In this document: positions 37,682 to 48,069 of the stretch, piece after piece
Position numbering within the stretch: the first letter of the stretch is position 1
Layout: each line of letters starts with the position of its first letter
NCBI GenBank assembly: GCA_964020085.1
Contig: OZ026595.1
Span: 2,201,001 to 2,265,000 of the forward strand
Direction: 5' to 3'
DNA from: Micromussa lordhowensis
Lineage: Eukaryota; Cnidaria; Anthozoa; Scleractinia; Lobophylliidae
DNA length: 64,000 bases
Notes under the pieces: generated by a model
What the model was told of the DNA's origin: nothing
Seen by the model: only the letters and a program-made list of their open reading frames with translations
Databases searched by the model: none
Program-made: the position numbers and the translations under genes

Positions 37682-37827
37682 CTATCACTAAACCAAGAAC
37701 CCATTCGGAGTGAAAATATGTACGAATATTAGTTTTAGCTGCTCTTATACAGCATGAAAGTAAAATTTCAGGAGGATCAATATTTCTGAAGTTTGAAATT
37801 TAGTGTCGTCATGTGAAAACCAGCAAT
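37219..37827. mobile_element. Non-autonomous TIR element, copy 2 of 2 (about 600 bp)
   Basis: This is the second copy of the element at 8589-9184, with ends ATTGCTGGTTTTCA on both sides. It shares the internal GGTGCCCATGT palindrome and CATGGCGGCC. Differences are a few substitutions and short insertions. The two copies are about 28 kb apart, in the same orientation. Confidence 0.78.
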
Positions 37828-39637
37828 ACGCGAAAATCGATGAAGAAAACCACTTCGTTCTACTTCGTGTAAGAAGGTGACAGAGTCGCTTAGGTGAACC
37901 TCCTCGCTGATTGGGCAGAAAAATATTTTTCTGGCCAATCAGCGGAACGGAATTCCAACACCGGAAAACCAGGGGCAGTTAGTTGGGGCGGGAGGAAATA
38001 AATCGGGAAAGAAAATGAAACGACGAGGGTTTTTCATTTTCTTGCCCGATTTATTTCCCCCCGCCCCAATTAACTGCTCCTGTGCCAGGATGGTTCGGAA
38101 GCAAACTTTCGGCCGAAAATATGGCATCGTCCCGACCAGCCAGCCCCTGGATCCAGCCCCTGGGCTGGATCCGAGGATGGAAGAACTCAGACACTAGAGT
38201 GTGTGCACGTGACGTCATCAAATTCTCAAAATCACTAAAGGTATTATCCTAATATCCTCATCAGGCATAAGAGGTACCAAGTTTATACCTGTTGACAACT
38301 TTCTAGCTCAATAGCATCCTTCGTTTGGAAACTATCGCATTTTGAGTGGTGCATGACATAACGCGAAGATCACGTTTGTCGAAAAATATATACACTTATC
38401 TCGTGATTTTTTAGCCATTTTAGGAGTTCAAGAATCAGGAGAAGTGCTGTTTTTAAATATTCTTTGGTTCGGTTCAGATGATCAGTCGACTGGATAGCCA
38501 AAGTAAGTTCCAGATGTTTACACTATTTACTGGCCGCCATGCATGTTGGAGGACTAAAGAGGTCCTCCAACATGGCGGCTCCATACACTAGGCTCTGTAA
38601 TTTTGTGCAGAACATTTCGACGAATACGTATTAAATATCTCAACTTCGGGACAACGCACACACCTTAAAATTTGGAGAACTGTCTTCTTTATTTATCGTC
38701 TACAGTATCACAACTTTTTGACTTTATCCGATGTATGGTTTTTGATTTTATGTTAATTCTATTGCGTGACAATATCACACACCGATGTCAGCGACAGCCC
38801 GGGTGAACAGGTCGAGGCAGGCAACAAAGACTATTATGAACTTCTCACGAACCTAAGGTTAATTATGCATGTGAAAGACAATGCATCTATTTTGTCTGCC
38901 AAGCGTTAATGTAGTTCCTAACAGTGCAGTCACGTTCAGTGGAATCAATTTGCGAGTTTCGGTCGACACGTTGTAATAACAATGTTTAATCAGGAAAACT
39001 CTATCACAAATGTGGTTTTCATAGAGGTCCTATGACTAAAATAAATATATACAAATAAAATATAATACATATTAATAACAATTTAGAAATTATAATAATT
39101 AATAAAAATAGAAAAAATAGTAAAAAGGTAAAATTTAAAAGCTAAAAAGAAGACAACAAATTTCTCTTAAAAATTACTAAGCTAGATGACTTTCTAATGG
39201 ACGTGTCAAGGCTATTAAAATCATTCACAGCATGATATGCTAAGCGTTGCGCTCATCCTCAACGGTAAGTCAACGTTCTTGTCGATTAGATCTCAAAATA
39301 CTGTGTTCATTAGCTTACCTTCAGTTTACGATTGTTTCAATGATACAGTTTTGAGAAAATATCTTCTTTTTTCTGCTTATTCAATGCTCAGTACTTTGTA
39401 TTTCTGAAGCAGAACTTGTAAGCTTGTTAAAATTCGGCGTAGTTTAGTACAAGAAAAGGTATATCACAGGGAAGTTTCAATAATAATCTGTAGAAACTTA
39501 ATTTCAACGGCTGTTGTGTGTGAATTTGATTCAATATCTATAATACTTAGCACGGAACAGACCTTGTTAGCTTGGGCGGTTTGTTTTCCCTTTACAGATC
39601 ACATGATATGAGAAGTGCTGTTACAGTGGAACTAGTT
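37828..39637. other. Repeat-like intergenic DNA
   Basis: No gene is seen. A hairpin at 38532-38579 pairs GTTGGAGGAC with GTCCTCCAAC, flanked by GCCGCCATG and CATGGCGGC, which resembles the interior of the 600-bp element. The stretch 37960-38180 is GC-rich with an inverted pair around GGGAAAGAAAATGAAACGA. Confidence 0.45.
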
Positions 39638-40158
39638 AAGGTGGCTGGAAAATGTTTCCAGTACTTTCCAAGACTTACATTTTGATAGGCCATTATACCC
39701 ACTCTATATCAGTTGATGTCAAAATCATGGTATCAAAAAACTGTCCAATCATTGCAACTTTTTGCAAAGTTTAAAAAGATTCTGCATAGGGGGTTCAGAG
39801 CCACCTTAAATTTTCGAAAATTTAAGGTTGCTCCAAACCCCCTACGTGGATTTTTTAAAAACTTTGTAAAAAGTTGCATCTTATCATGCTGATTACAATT
39901 CGATAATAAAAAATGGGGGTCATCGATCGTGAGCTCGTTTTTGAGTTATAAGCCCTTAAAGCTAAAATTAAGGGTGTTTTTAGCAGGTTGTATTGTTGTT
40001 ATGGTAACCTATTGTGCCAAAAAATTGACAACAACTTGTTCACCAATGATTGGGCAGTTTTTTGATGCCATGTGTTTGACATCAACCGATATAAAGTGGT
40101 TATAATGACCTATGAAACTCTAAGTCTTGGAAAGTACTGGAAACTGTTTTGAGCAACA
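39638..40158. mobile_element. Asymmetric foldback element (two head-to-head copies)
   Basis: The left arm (39638-39823) and right arm (39824-40158) are inverted copies meeting at AATTTTCGAAAATT. Outer ends share GTTTCCAGTACTTTCC. The right arm carries about 150 bp (roughly 39880-40040) that the left arm lacks, so one arm has a deletion or the other an insertion. Confidence 0.7.
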
Positions 40159-40413
40159 CCAAGGGGACATGCTATAGGTGTCCGTATTAAGGGGGCTCTT
40201 GGGGAAAACGTCAGGGACTCATGTTTTATCTATATAAATACCAAAGCAGACAGTTTTACGAGAAAACAATGTTTAATTTCTTAACTGTAACAGTAACAAG
40301 TTCATCCTAAAGAAACCTCACAATCATCCATCAGTCTCAAAGTAAAATAGTAAAGTATTGTGTTGTCGTTGAAACAGGCACGACAATGGATTAGTTTGAA
40401 AAAGTCTGTGACC

Positions 40414-42934
40414 TTAACTTTGTACTGACGCTTTTAGTTTGCGACTCTGCCAAGTGGACTGAATATTAGACAGAACCTTTGACAGGTTATTTGCTGTTTC
40501 TGTTAGGTTTTCACTGGTACGATATTCAGTCATGTCCTCCGGGATTACCATAGCTTCTTCCAGTGATTTGACTGTAGGCTCCTTACATGCAACATTGACC
40601 TCAATAATATCCTCATCACTCTCGTTAAGTGCAAGAGTCAAACACTGGAAGAAAGACACAAAATGTTCAAAATCAAATAATAAATATGTCGCACTACTCT
40701 GTCACTGTTTTTTTTTTTAAGTAATAAAATTTTATTAACCCTTAAAAATCTGTCATTATTTGAACAGAATACAATGTCTACAGTTAATTATCACATAATT
40801 GTGACAATGAAAATAGATGGTATGCAGATACTCAGGGTCCATAAAGTGACCAGATTAAACTAAACCAAGATAAGTGGGGTTTGACAATATATGAGAGTTT
40901 CTGACTTGGGACACAGAAAAGTGTCCGTTGTCTGTATTAACTGGTGTCTGTATAAAGTGGGTTAATTTTAGAGAAACTATATGAGCTTTTTGTCAGGACA
41001 AATTAAACTGTCCATTATAAGCGGGTGTCTTTATTAAGTGGGTGTCCATAGAGCGGGGTTCTACTCTATCCAACTGAAAATTATTCATTCAGATACCTGC
41101 AACTATTTAAAATTTGAAAGCAAGAATTCTCAAGAGTATCACAACATGGTCTGAAATGGCCGGGACAACAAACTGCTCAAGCTTAAACCTGTATCTTGCT
41201 TTAAACAAAACAGCTGAAACTCTACTGTCATGATTTAGTATTAATGTGAGCTTAATTGTTTTCCTCTGTACAGTCTGTATTCTAAATAAACAACTCAACT
41301 GTTTGTGGGAGAATGGAGGTGATTATAAGGGCAAAGTCGAAGAAAACAGTTCCAAACATATATTTTAATGGTGACAATTTTAATTCAGTGATGGGGAGGC
41401 AAATTCACCTGGAAGTAATAAAGCTTATGTAGGAACATGGATAAGAAAATTCTATCAGAATATAATTACTGGGTTGCTTTGCCTGGATGGCCTGTGACAA
41501 ACAAAGCGGACATTACAATGCATTGAAAACAATTTTTTTTCCTGTCTCCTTGTCAGAAAACGCAAAAGTTACACCAATTGTACCTGCATGCGTTCCATGC
41601 CTTATTGTAGGGTTGTACACTCTTTTTTATAAGAATATGCTTTATGTAGTATATCAAACATGAAAGACCGTGTTTGACCACATTTCCAAACACCAAGGAG
41701 AGAGTTGAAAATATGACGCGCAGCAGAGTATTTTGACGAACTTCAATATATAACTTCAATACATACATTGTATGTGGGAGGGGGGGAGTACTTGCTGTGG
41801 GGGGGGGGAGTACTTGCTTGGTGTCCCAACTTTTTTGTCCGGGATTGTGGCTTCTCATGTATATAAGCCATATTGTTTGGACTGATTCAGTACTTTTGCT
41901 TGTTACTCTTTTCTTTTCTATCAGATGATTAGAGAGGTGCTTCAAGCTTTTGCTGATGAAAACTTTGATGATAAGCATTACCCTGTTCTCCTCGGAGCAA
42001 GTTCGTCAGATGTAAAACCTTTTGTGTTGTTGGTGAAGAAAAAGAGGAATATTTTGAAGCGGCCCTTCACAAAATCCGAATTTGTAATCATCGCAGGGTT
42101 AGAGAGCTATGTAAAGGAAGACAAAAGGGAAGAGTTCTTTAACTGCATAAGCACCAAGAAACAAACACAGAATGATTTGGAAATAGCCGAGTATGATGAA
42201 AACGATGGGCCAGCTGAAAGGTAAATGTTCAGTTCTTGTCACTTTGAAAAATGTAATTTCTGGTAAAGTAACGTATATAATGAACTCGGCTAACGCACAC
42301 AAAGTTTATAACTTTGTCTGCTGCAGAGCTCGGTAGGGATGGAAGTTCTTGGGGATAAAGTTCACTGCCATATTTTTTCCTGTGAAAGGGTAACTATAGG
42401 TAGAACTTCCATTTGAAACTTCCAGTAGAAAGAACTTAGACACTGCAATGACTTTTCGAACTGGCAGAATACGTATCAACCAATTTTAAGTTGGAACTTC
42501 AACCATGTTGAGGCATGACGTTTCCCTTATAGAAACAATGCTGTCTCAGTTTTGTTCCATCAATGCAAAAAGTAAATAACAATAGCAATTTAGCTTCCTC
42601 AAATTGCTTAAGATATAATCACAGCGGTCATGTGACTAATGAGGTCATAATTTTGGCCTAAAGAAAACTTCAAATGGGGTACTGAGAATGGCTGACTTGA
42701 GCTCAAGGGGAATTTTTGTTTCTTTTTTGGCACATAATTTATTTCTGTCAATTAAACTCATCACAAATTGATGAGCTTGGGAACTGGTGCCGTAAAGGTT
42801 AGCGGGGAGCAGCAACCATAAGGCGAAGGGGAGGAATCCATGGCAACCCTGGAAGCGGGAACCACCCCCAAAGGCAGCCGCTAACCGGCACCGTCACACT
42901 GAAAGAATCAGTGGAAACAACTTACCTGACCCAT
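40414..42934 (-). CDS. Small two-exon gene, 79-aa acidic protein with MGQC N-terminus
   Basis: Exon 1 coding part is 42926-42934 (ATG GGT CAG); exon 2 is 40414-40644. The donor is GTCAG|GTAAGTTG and the acceptor TTTCTTCCAG. The junction keeps frame, an in-frame TAG precedes the ATG, and the start context is A at -3 and G at +4. The protein begins MGQCLT, matching the N-myristoylation pattern G2-x-x-x-S/T6 with a Cys at 4 that could be palmitoylated, so membrane anchoring is plausible. The rest is hydrophilic and acidic, with a possible amphipathic helix near LTETANNLSKVLSNIQSTW. I do not recognise the family. Its intron contains exon 1 of the gasdermin-like gene on the other strand. An ATTAAA signal follows about 140 nt after the stop. 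A second donor (GTAAGTATG, exon end 42941) lies 15 nt upstream and would remove the ATG. Confidence 0.5.
40905..41062. repeat. Degenerate tandem repeat of GTGTCYRTATTAAGTGGG type
   Basis: Units such as GGTGTCTGTATAAAGTGGG, CGGGTGTCTTTATTAAGTGG and GGGTGTCCATAGAGCGGGGT recur. It lies within the intron of the small minus-strand gene. Confidence 0.55.
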
Positions 42935-45900
42935 ACTTACCTAGATACCAACCACCAAAGAGGAGGGTGCGGGAGGGAGCAAGAATCCGCAAAGATTCGC
43001 TAAACACCGAGCAAATGATCTGCAACGATCAGCAAGCAGTACAGCACATGCAATGCAACAATACACAATGGCCCTGCAAACCCCCAAAGGACCGCCCCGC
43101 AAGTCACGTACTGTTACGCGAAACACCGCTGGCCGCATTGGTTTGAGTCTAACTTTGGCTAAATTCTATTTAGCCACATCTAATTTTGAGTTCTACTGAT
43201 AAGGAAACTGTATTTTTGTTGGTTCAGTTAAAAAACTTTTGCAAACCAGAATCAAGCTTGGTTGCCCACGGTTTGTTTGATTGAAGCTCTCCAAGATTTT
43301 GATAGAACACTTTTTTAACTATTTTATAAGAAAACATTATTCGTCATAAGTACTGTACTTGATGATACTGAAACTGTGTAACTTAAGTTCAATTTAACTT
43401 TATACCTGCAGTTATACGGAAGTTGGAGTTGAAGCTGCTGAGATAGTGGAGGGAAATCTCAAGATTAGTTATGATCTTGGACAGTTAGAACTCGGAAAAT
43501 TGGACAGAGAGTACTTTAACCACCCAGACCTGAAAAGCATTCTACAAGGAACGGAACTGGAGACTGAGGAGATGAAAGAATTTGAAAATGAGAAACTACA
43601 TCTTATTTATAGCGTCATTTATAGTGAACGGTTTGAACTTAAAGGCAAGAGACACAGAGAGGTAATGATGAAAAATTTTACATAATGGTGACCATAATGT
43701 TTCTATTTAGCGCGTTCCATCCAGTAGAACCTCTTGTCCTGATAAGTGTTACTCTTGAGCGTCCCTTCCAATAAGAGACCATATTCCAATAAGCGCCCCT
43801 TCCAATAAGAGACCCCTTCCAATGAGGGTCCCCTCTAATGAGCACCCCATCCAAAAGTGCCCCCTTCCAATAAGTGCCCCCTCCAATGAGTGCCCCCTTG
43901 CAGTAAGCACCGTATTCAATAACCACTTCTTCCAGTAAGCTCTCCGGCCGCATTAAATTGTATGCGAAAGCAGCGTTCAAATAATTGGTGTAGAATAGAC
44001 TAATTAGGAGAGTGACTGAATTAACAAGTCTTCCCTTCTGAATGTAACATTCGACATGTTAAATTAAATTAATTAGTCAAAGCTCATTATGTTATGTTAT
44101 GTTATGACTATGAGGGCCCTTATTGTTATAGTTGTTCGGTTCGAGTATCTGTTGTTTTAAACTGTGCTCTATTACATTCAGATACTTTAATGTGAAAACA
44201 AACAAACAATAGTTGTCCCCTCTCCAATAATTGCACTCTAAATACTTTGAGCTAACAAAATTGAATCTCTGAAGTAAATGTTTGTCAGTCTTGTTTGAGC
44301 TAACATAATTGTTTTTTATCTTGGGTCCAGTTTTGTACTCTCATGATCACCTTTAAGTTTTCTTCGAGTGGGGTTGTGTGCGTGGGAGCACATCAGTGTA
44401 AAATAGGGGGAGGGGGTACTAATGTGTTAATTAATTTCTTGCAAATTTTTGTTCCAGGTAGTGATAGATGGAGGTGTCCATGTTCCGGTCTCAATGTATG
44501 CCCTGCTCAAAGCTAAACTAAAGCTTCATGTTAAAAAGATAACTGTTCCTCCGAAACCAGCAAAGAGAAACACACGAGGCCCAGTTTATTTTAAATCTGT
44601 TCCTGTGGATTATGATAAGGCGCAGGGAAAATTGAAACTTCGACCAGGAGCGTTTTTGGGCAAGAGTGTTCACAGAGCCGTTGACGATGGAGATGATACA
44701 GGGAACAAGGAAATTGCGCTGGCTTTTGAGGATGAGGGCAATGATCTGGCAGGTACAACACATACAATAAGTTCTCATATCAAATTAGAGATAAAATGAA
44801 TAAACAAATCGAACAAAATAGCAACTTAACTGTTCTGTGAAGCTGCCGTGAACTTACCTGTTTTCTTACGAGAAGGATGATGGCTAGAAAAGGTCTTTTT
44901 GGGTCTGGTTTTAGCCTGAGAAGACTGTTTCAGACTGTGTAACAATTTGGCCTCAATTCTCCTAGCTGTCACTAATATACCTGAACAGACAGAGTTGTTT
45001 AACTGAATTTTTAAAGCTGAAAGATCTCGGGCATGTCATATTTTGCGCCAGATAAACTGATTTTACAGTCAAACCAAGTGAAGCGTACCACTCAAGATTT
45101 AATGAATATTGAACCCACCAGTCGTTTCAAGAATGCAATAATGAATTGATTATTTGAATATTGAACTCGCTAGTCATTTCAAAACTCAATATTAAATTGA
45201 CTTTTTTAACATTAAACCCATTATCCATCTTGGAACAACTAGTGGATTCAATTTTGCAATAAGCAATTCATTATTGCATTCTTGAATTGGTTAGCGGGTT
45301 CAATATTCAATATTGTAATAATTAACTGGCATTAATGTAATCTTGAGAGGTACGCTTCACTTCGTTTGACTGAAAAAATTGGCACTTGTTGTACTGACAA
45401 ACATGCACTTAATTATTAGCTTCCTTGACAGACGAGGATTTTAAGAAACTGGGTATCATCACGGAGGCCGTGTTGATGTCTGAAAATAGGAAGAAGCGTA
45501 AAGAACGAGTGAAAAAGTATCTGAAGTGGGTAAGAAAGTATTTTTGATATTCGTAGTATGGTTGATTGGTCAAAATGGAAGCAGTAGCGGGAACAGTAGG
45601 GCCGTCTCATATAAACAATTTAGTTGTAACATTTTGTATCTTCCTGGAAATTCTTTGGCAATATTAACTTTAATCTTTTCAGTGATTCCCCCCCCCCCCC
45701 CACTTTGTAGCCATATTTGTAACTTTTCACTCACTACTTTATAGTTTGAAGAAGCTTTAACCAAAGGCAAATTGAAGTGGTCCCTTCCCGATGACCAGCC
45801 GCTTACAGATGAAGACTGTGATTTTCTTCAGAAGATTTACTGCCAGGTCCTTCCCGGCAATAAATACACCTTGGATCTGTCATCTTTGAAAAACACAGAC

Positions 45901-48069
45901 AAGATTCAGGGATATGCTATAGTTCTTAAGCTTATTGATGGTAAGAAGCTAAATGTACAATTAACCCTATTTATTATATGGCTCTGTCTCACAAGGACTG
46001 GGAACTACCAAATTCACGAATTTGATTGGCTGAAATCGATAATGAAAGCAGTCTAGATTTTCCCATCTCGACCGATAATGTTTTGTAGTGAAAAAGTTGC
46101 AAACTAAAATGCAACGAGCAAACTTTGGCAGAATTAAATTCAGCTCATCGCCATTCGCAAGCAAAATGTCAGTACAAACCAGTTACATTAAATGAATTAA
46201 ATTGTTCTTGTTTGCGCCATATAATAAGCATCTTATTAACTGAGCTTATTTGGTCTGTATGGGAGAATATTGACCTTGGTCATGTGTACTCATGACCTTG
46301 ATCAAGATTCTCCCATACAGGCCTCCTGCTCGGCTAATATTAAATTCTCAACCATGATTAGTTATCGGTATGCAATCACACGAGTGTCCAATTATAGATA
46401 TCCAATTTCAATTTTTTGCAGTTAGATACATGTCAATTAAGTGAGCTTTATAATGGCTTTCTTCTTGATCAAAAGATAAAAATGTTCACTGGCTAAAAAA
46501 TTTCAAAAAATAACATGAGCTTTCAGCTATCAATCTACAACCTTCGACTCATCTTTTTGCATTTTATTTTTATCCACTGAAGGCTGAAGATTGAAAGCCG
46601 ATTAAGCTCACGTTATTTTTTGAAATTTTTTAGCCAGCGAACGTTTTTACATGTGTCTTTTGAATATGTCTCACCCTGGCTATGCTTCAATTTTTATTCC
46701 CTCTTAATGTTCCCCACAATTTTTATAACTTATAGAAAACACTAATGACCTTATTAAGTCTTTAAGAATACGAATAGAACACAAACAGCAGTGATAAACA
46801 TCGTATTCCAATGCATTTTTTACAGAACTTGACATTTCATATGCTAGTCTACATACATTTTCAAAAGTGACCGTTAGAATTTTTTTGAAAACTATATATC
46901 GTAAGCGTTAGAGGTCTGGAACCTAGACTGAGAAGAATGATCTGCAACAGTACATTAACCTGTCTAGACTAATGATGAATGACTTTTTTGTTCTAAACTA
47001 AGAAGTTATTTTTTAAAACACTCTGTGTTACTGATGCAATTTCAAATCGGCCTCGTGCTGTGCACTCATCCAATTTTGCAATTAAAATACTCTTGCAATT
47101 ACTCCCTGAAGTGTACTCCAGTCGTTCCAACTGTGAATTACTATTTCTAAATTGCTGATAAATCTGAAGTTTCCACAATAAACTTGCTGTGGACGGAAGC
47201 CAGCCTTGTGTCAGACATTCACAGACATAATTTGCCGATCAATAAGGGAAATACTGTATTTATTTTATCATGATGGTAGGATTGATTTCCGCTTCTCTCC
47301 TGGGTAATCCAGCCTATCATGATTGGTGACTCGGAGAGCAGTCAAGATGAGATAAATTCTTTTGCTGTTTTTGGCTACCTGGGGAATGATAAATTGAGTA
47401 ATCAATCTTGCCCACTTTCTCCGGCAAGAAAAATAGTGTCCTTTAATACTAAACAAGCTTGTTAGGATCTTGGTCAGCTAGTTCTGAATCCCGGAATGGC
47501 AGAACGGGTTAAGTATTCCTGGTTTTAGTATTCCAGTGTTCCGTGTTTAAGTATTCCACGAGGTAGCCAGTTCCAGGCCTTCAGTCAGTGGGGAAGATCG
47601 AAAAGGTGGCCACTTGACGAGTGGGATGTGATCCTTTTGTCTCCCAGACCCCGCTTGTTGCTCGTACGTCCCACTGACCAGGAGGCCAATACTAGCCATC
47701 TGCGGTTTCGTCAATAACTGATATGCAGTTCCTTTCTAACCCTAACCAAATACTAAATCACCCAATGAATCCAGGAGAACCAATTAGAAGGGCAAAGTCG
47801 AAGTTATTATACCTCGGAAAGAGGGATAGTTCAAAGGGGTGGGGGAAATAACCTGTGAAAAGACAAGTAGTGCCATACACACCACCTTACTTTTACATTT
47901 TACATTAGTTGTGCGAATACAGGTTAGAGCTGAAGGTAGCCATTGCAACTTTTGACAAGTTTTCCTTGTTACCATGAAATCATTCTTGGACATTTATTCC
48001 ACAGATTTGTCTGATGAGGATTGGGAAGAGATTGAGAAGGCTTGGGCTGAGCCAGAACAGGATGAATGA
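41925..48069 (+). CDS. Gasdermin-like protein (pejvakin/GSDME-like N-terminal domain), six coding exons
   Basis: Exons: 41925-42220, 43412-43661, 44458-44752, 45432-45529, 45745-45940, 48005-48069; all phases agree and give 399 aa. The N-terminus resembles gasdermin pore-forming domains: an amphipathic start (MIREVLQAFADENF), then FVLLVKKKRNILKRPF, comparable with the basic LVxKKKR block of pejvakin and GSDME, and later LHLIYSVIYSERFELKGKR, comparable with the strand after the alpha-helical segment in that family. Exon 3 ends in an acidic stretch (DDGDDTG) that could be an interdomain linker. The C-terminal half is charged and helical with no clear match. Gasdermins are cytosolic proteins that, after proteolytic release of the N-terminal domain, form membrane pores in inflammatory cell death. 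The ATG directly follows a good acceptor (TTTTCTATCAG), implying an upstream 5' UTR exon. AATAAA signals lie at 48427 and 48450. Family assignment rests on eye comparison. Confidence 0.5.
42770..43140. other. GC-rich, CpG-rich block with inverted repeat inside gasdermin-like intron 1
   Basis: The block is much richer in G+C and CpG than its surroundings. GGTGCCGTAAAGGTTAGCGG near 42786 pairs with CCGCTAACCGGCACC near 42880. Its left half would be in the intron of the minus-strand MGQC gene, its right half (above 42934) in the 5' UTR or promoter of that gene. It could be a CpG-island-like promoter or a dispersed repeat; I cannot decide. Confidence 0.4.
43770..43925. repeat. Minisatellite, unit about 20 bp
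   Basis: Degenerate units of the form CCCCTTCCAATAAGAGA and TGCCCCCTCCAATGAG repeat at least seven times in intron 2 of the gasdermin-like gene. The long minus-strand ORF across it is only the translated repeat. Confidence 0.75.
44858..44980 (-). other. Candidate antisense exon in gasdermin-like intron 3
   Basis: On the minus strand 123 nt are bounded by an acceptor (GTCTGTTCAG) and a strong donor (ACAG|GTAAGTTC). One frame is open throughout and reads like protein (TARRIEAKLLHSLKQSS). The exon is phase 1 at both ends. It does not join in frame directly to the 40414-40644 exon, so if real it belongs to another transcript or needs a further exon. Confidence 0.25.
45066..45372. mobile_element. 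MITE with CAGTCAAAC ends in gasdermin-like intron 3
   Basis: The inverted ends are CAGTCAAACCAAGTGAAGCG and CAGTCAAACGAAGTGAAGCG, continuing into TACCTCTCAAGAT-type sequence. The AT-rich interior has repeated TTGAATATTGAA motifs. It is 307 bp. Confidence 0.75.

Noticed and set aside
42930..42950. Plus-strand ATACTTACCTAGATACCA resembles the 5' end of U1 snRNA plus a later U1 segment.
   Set aside because: The rest does not follow U1: no loop I partner, Sm site or 3' stem could be found. The match is explained by two minus-strand splice donors, which are complementary to U1 by nature.
43770..43925. CRISPR-like array.
   Set aside because: Units are degenerate and contiguous without spacers, in a eukaryotic intron; it is a minisatellite.
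43678..43980. 100-aa minus-strand ORF rich in YWKGAL units.
   Set aside because: It is the translation of the 20-bp minisatellite, not a gene.
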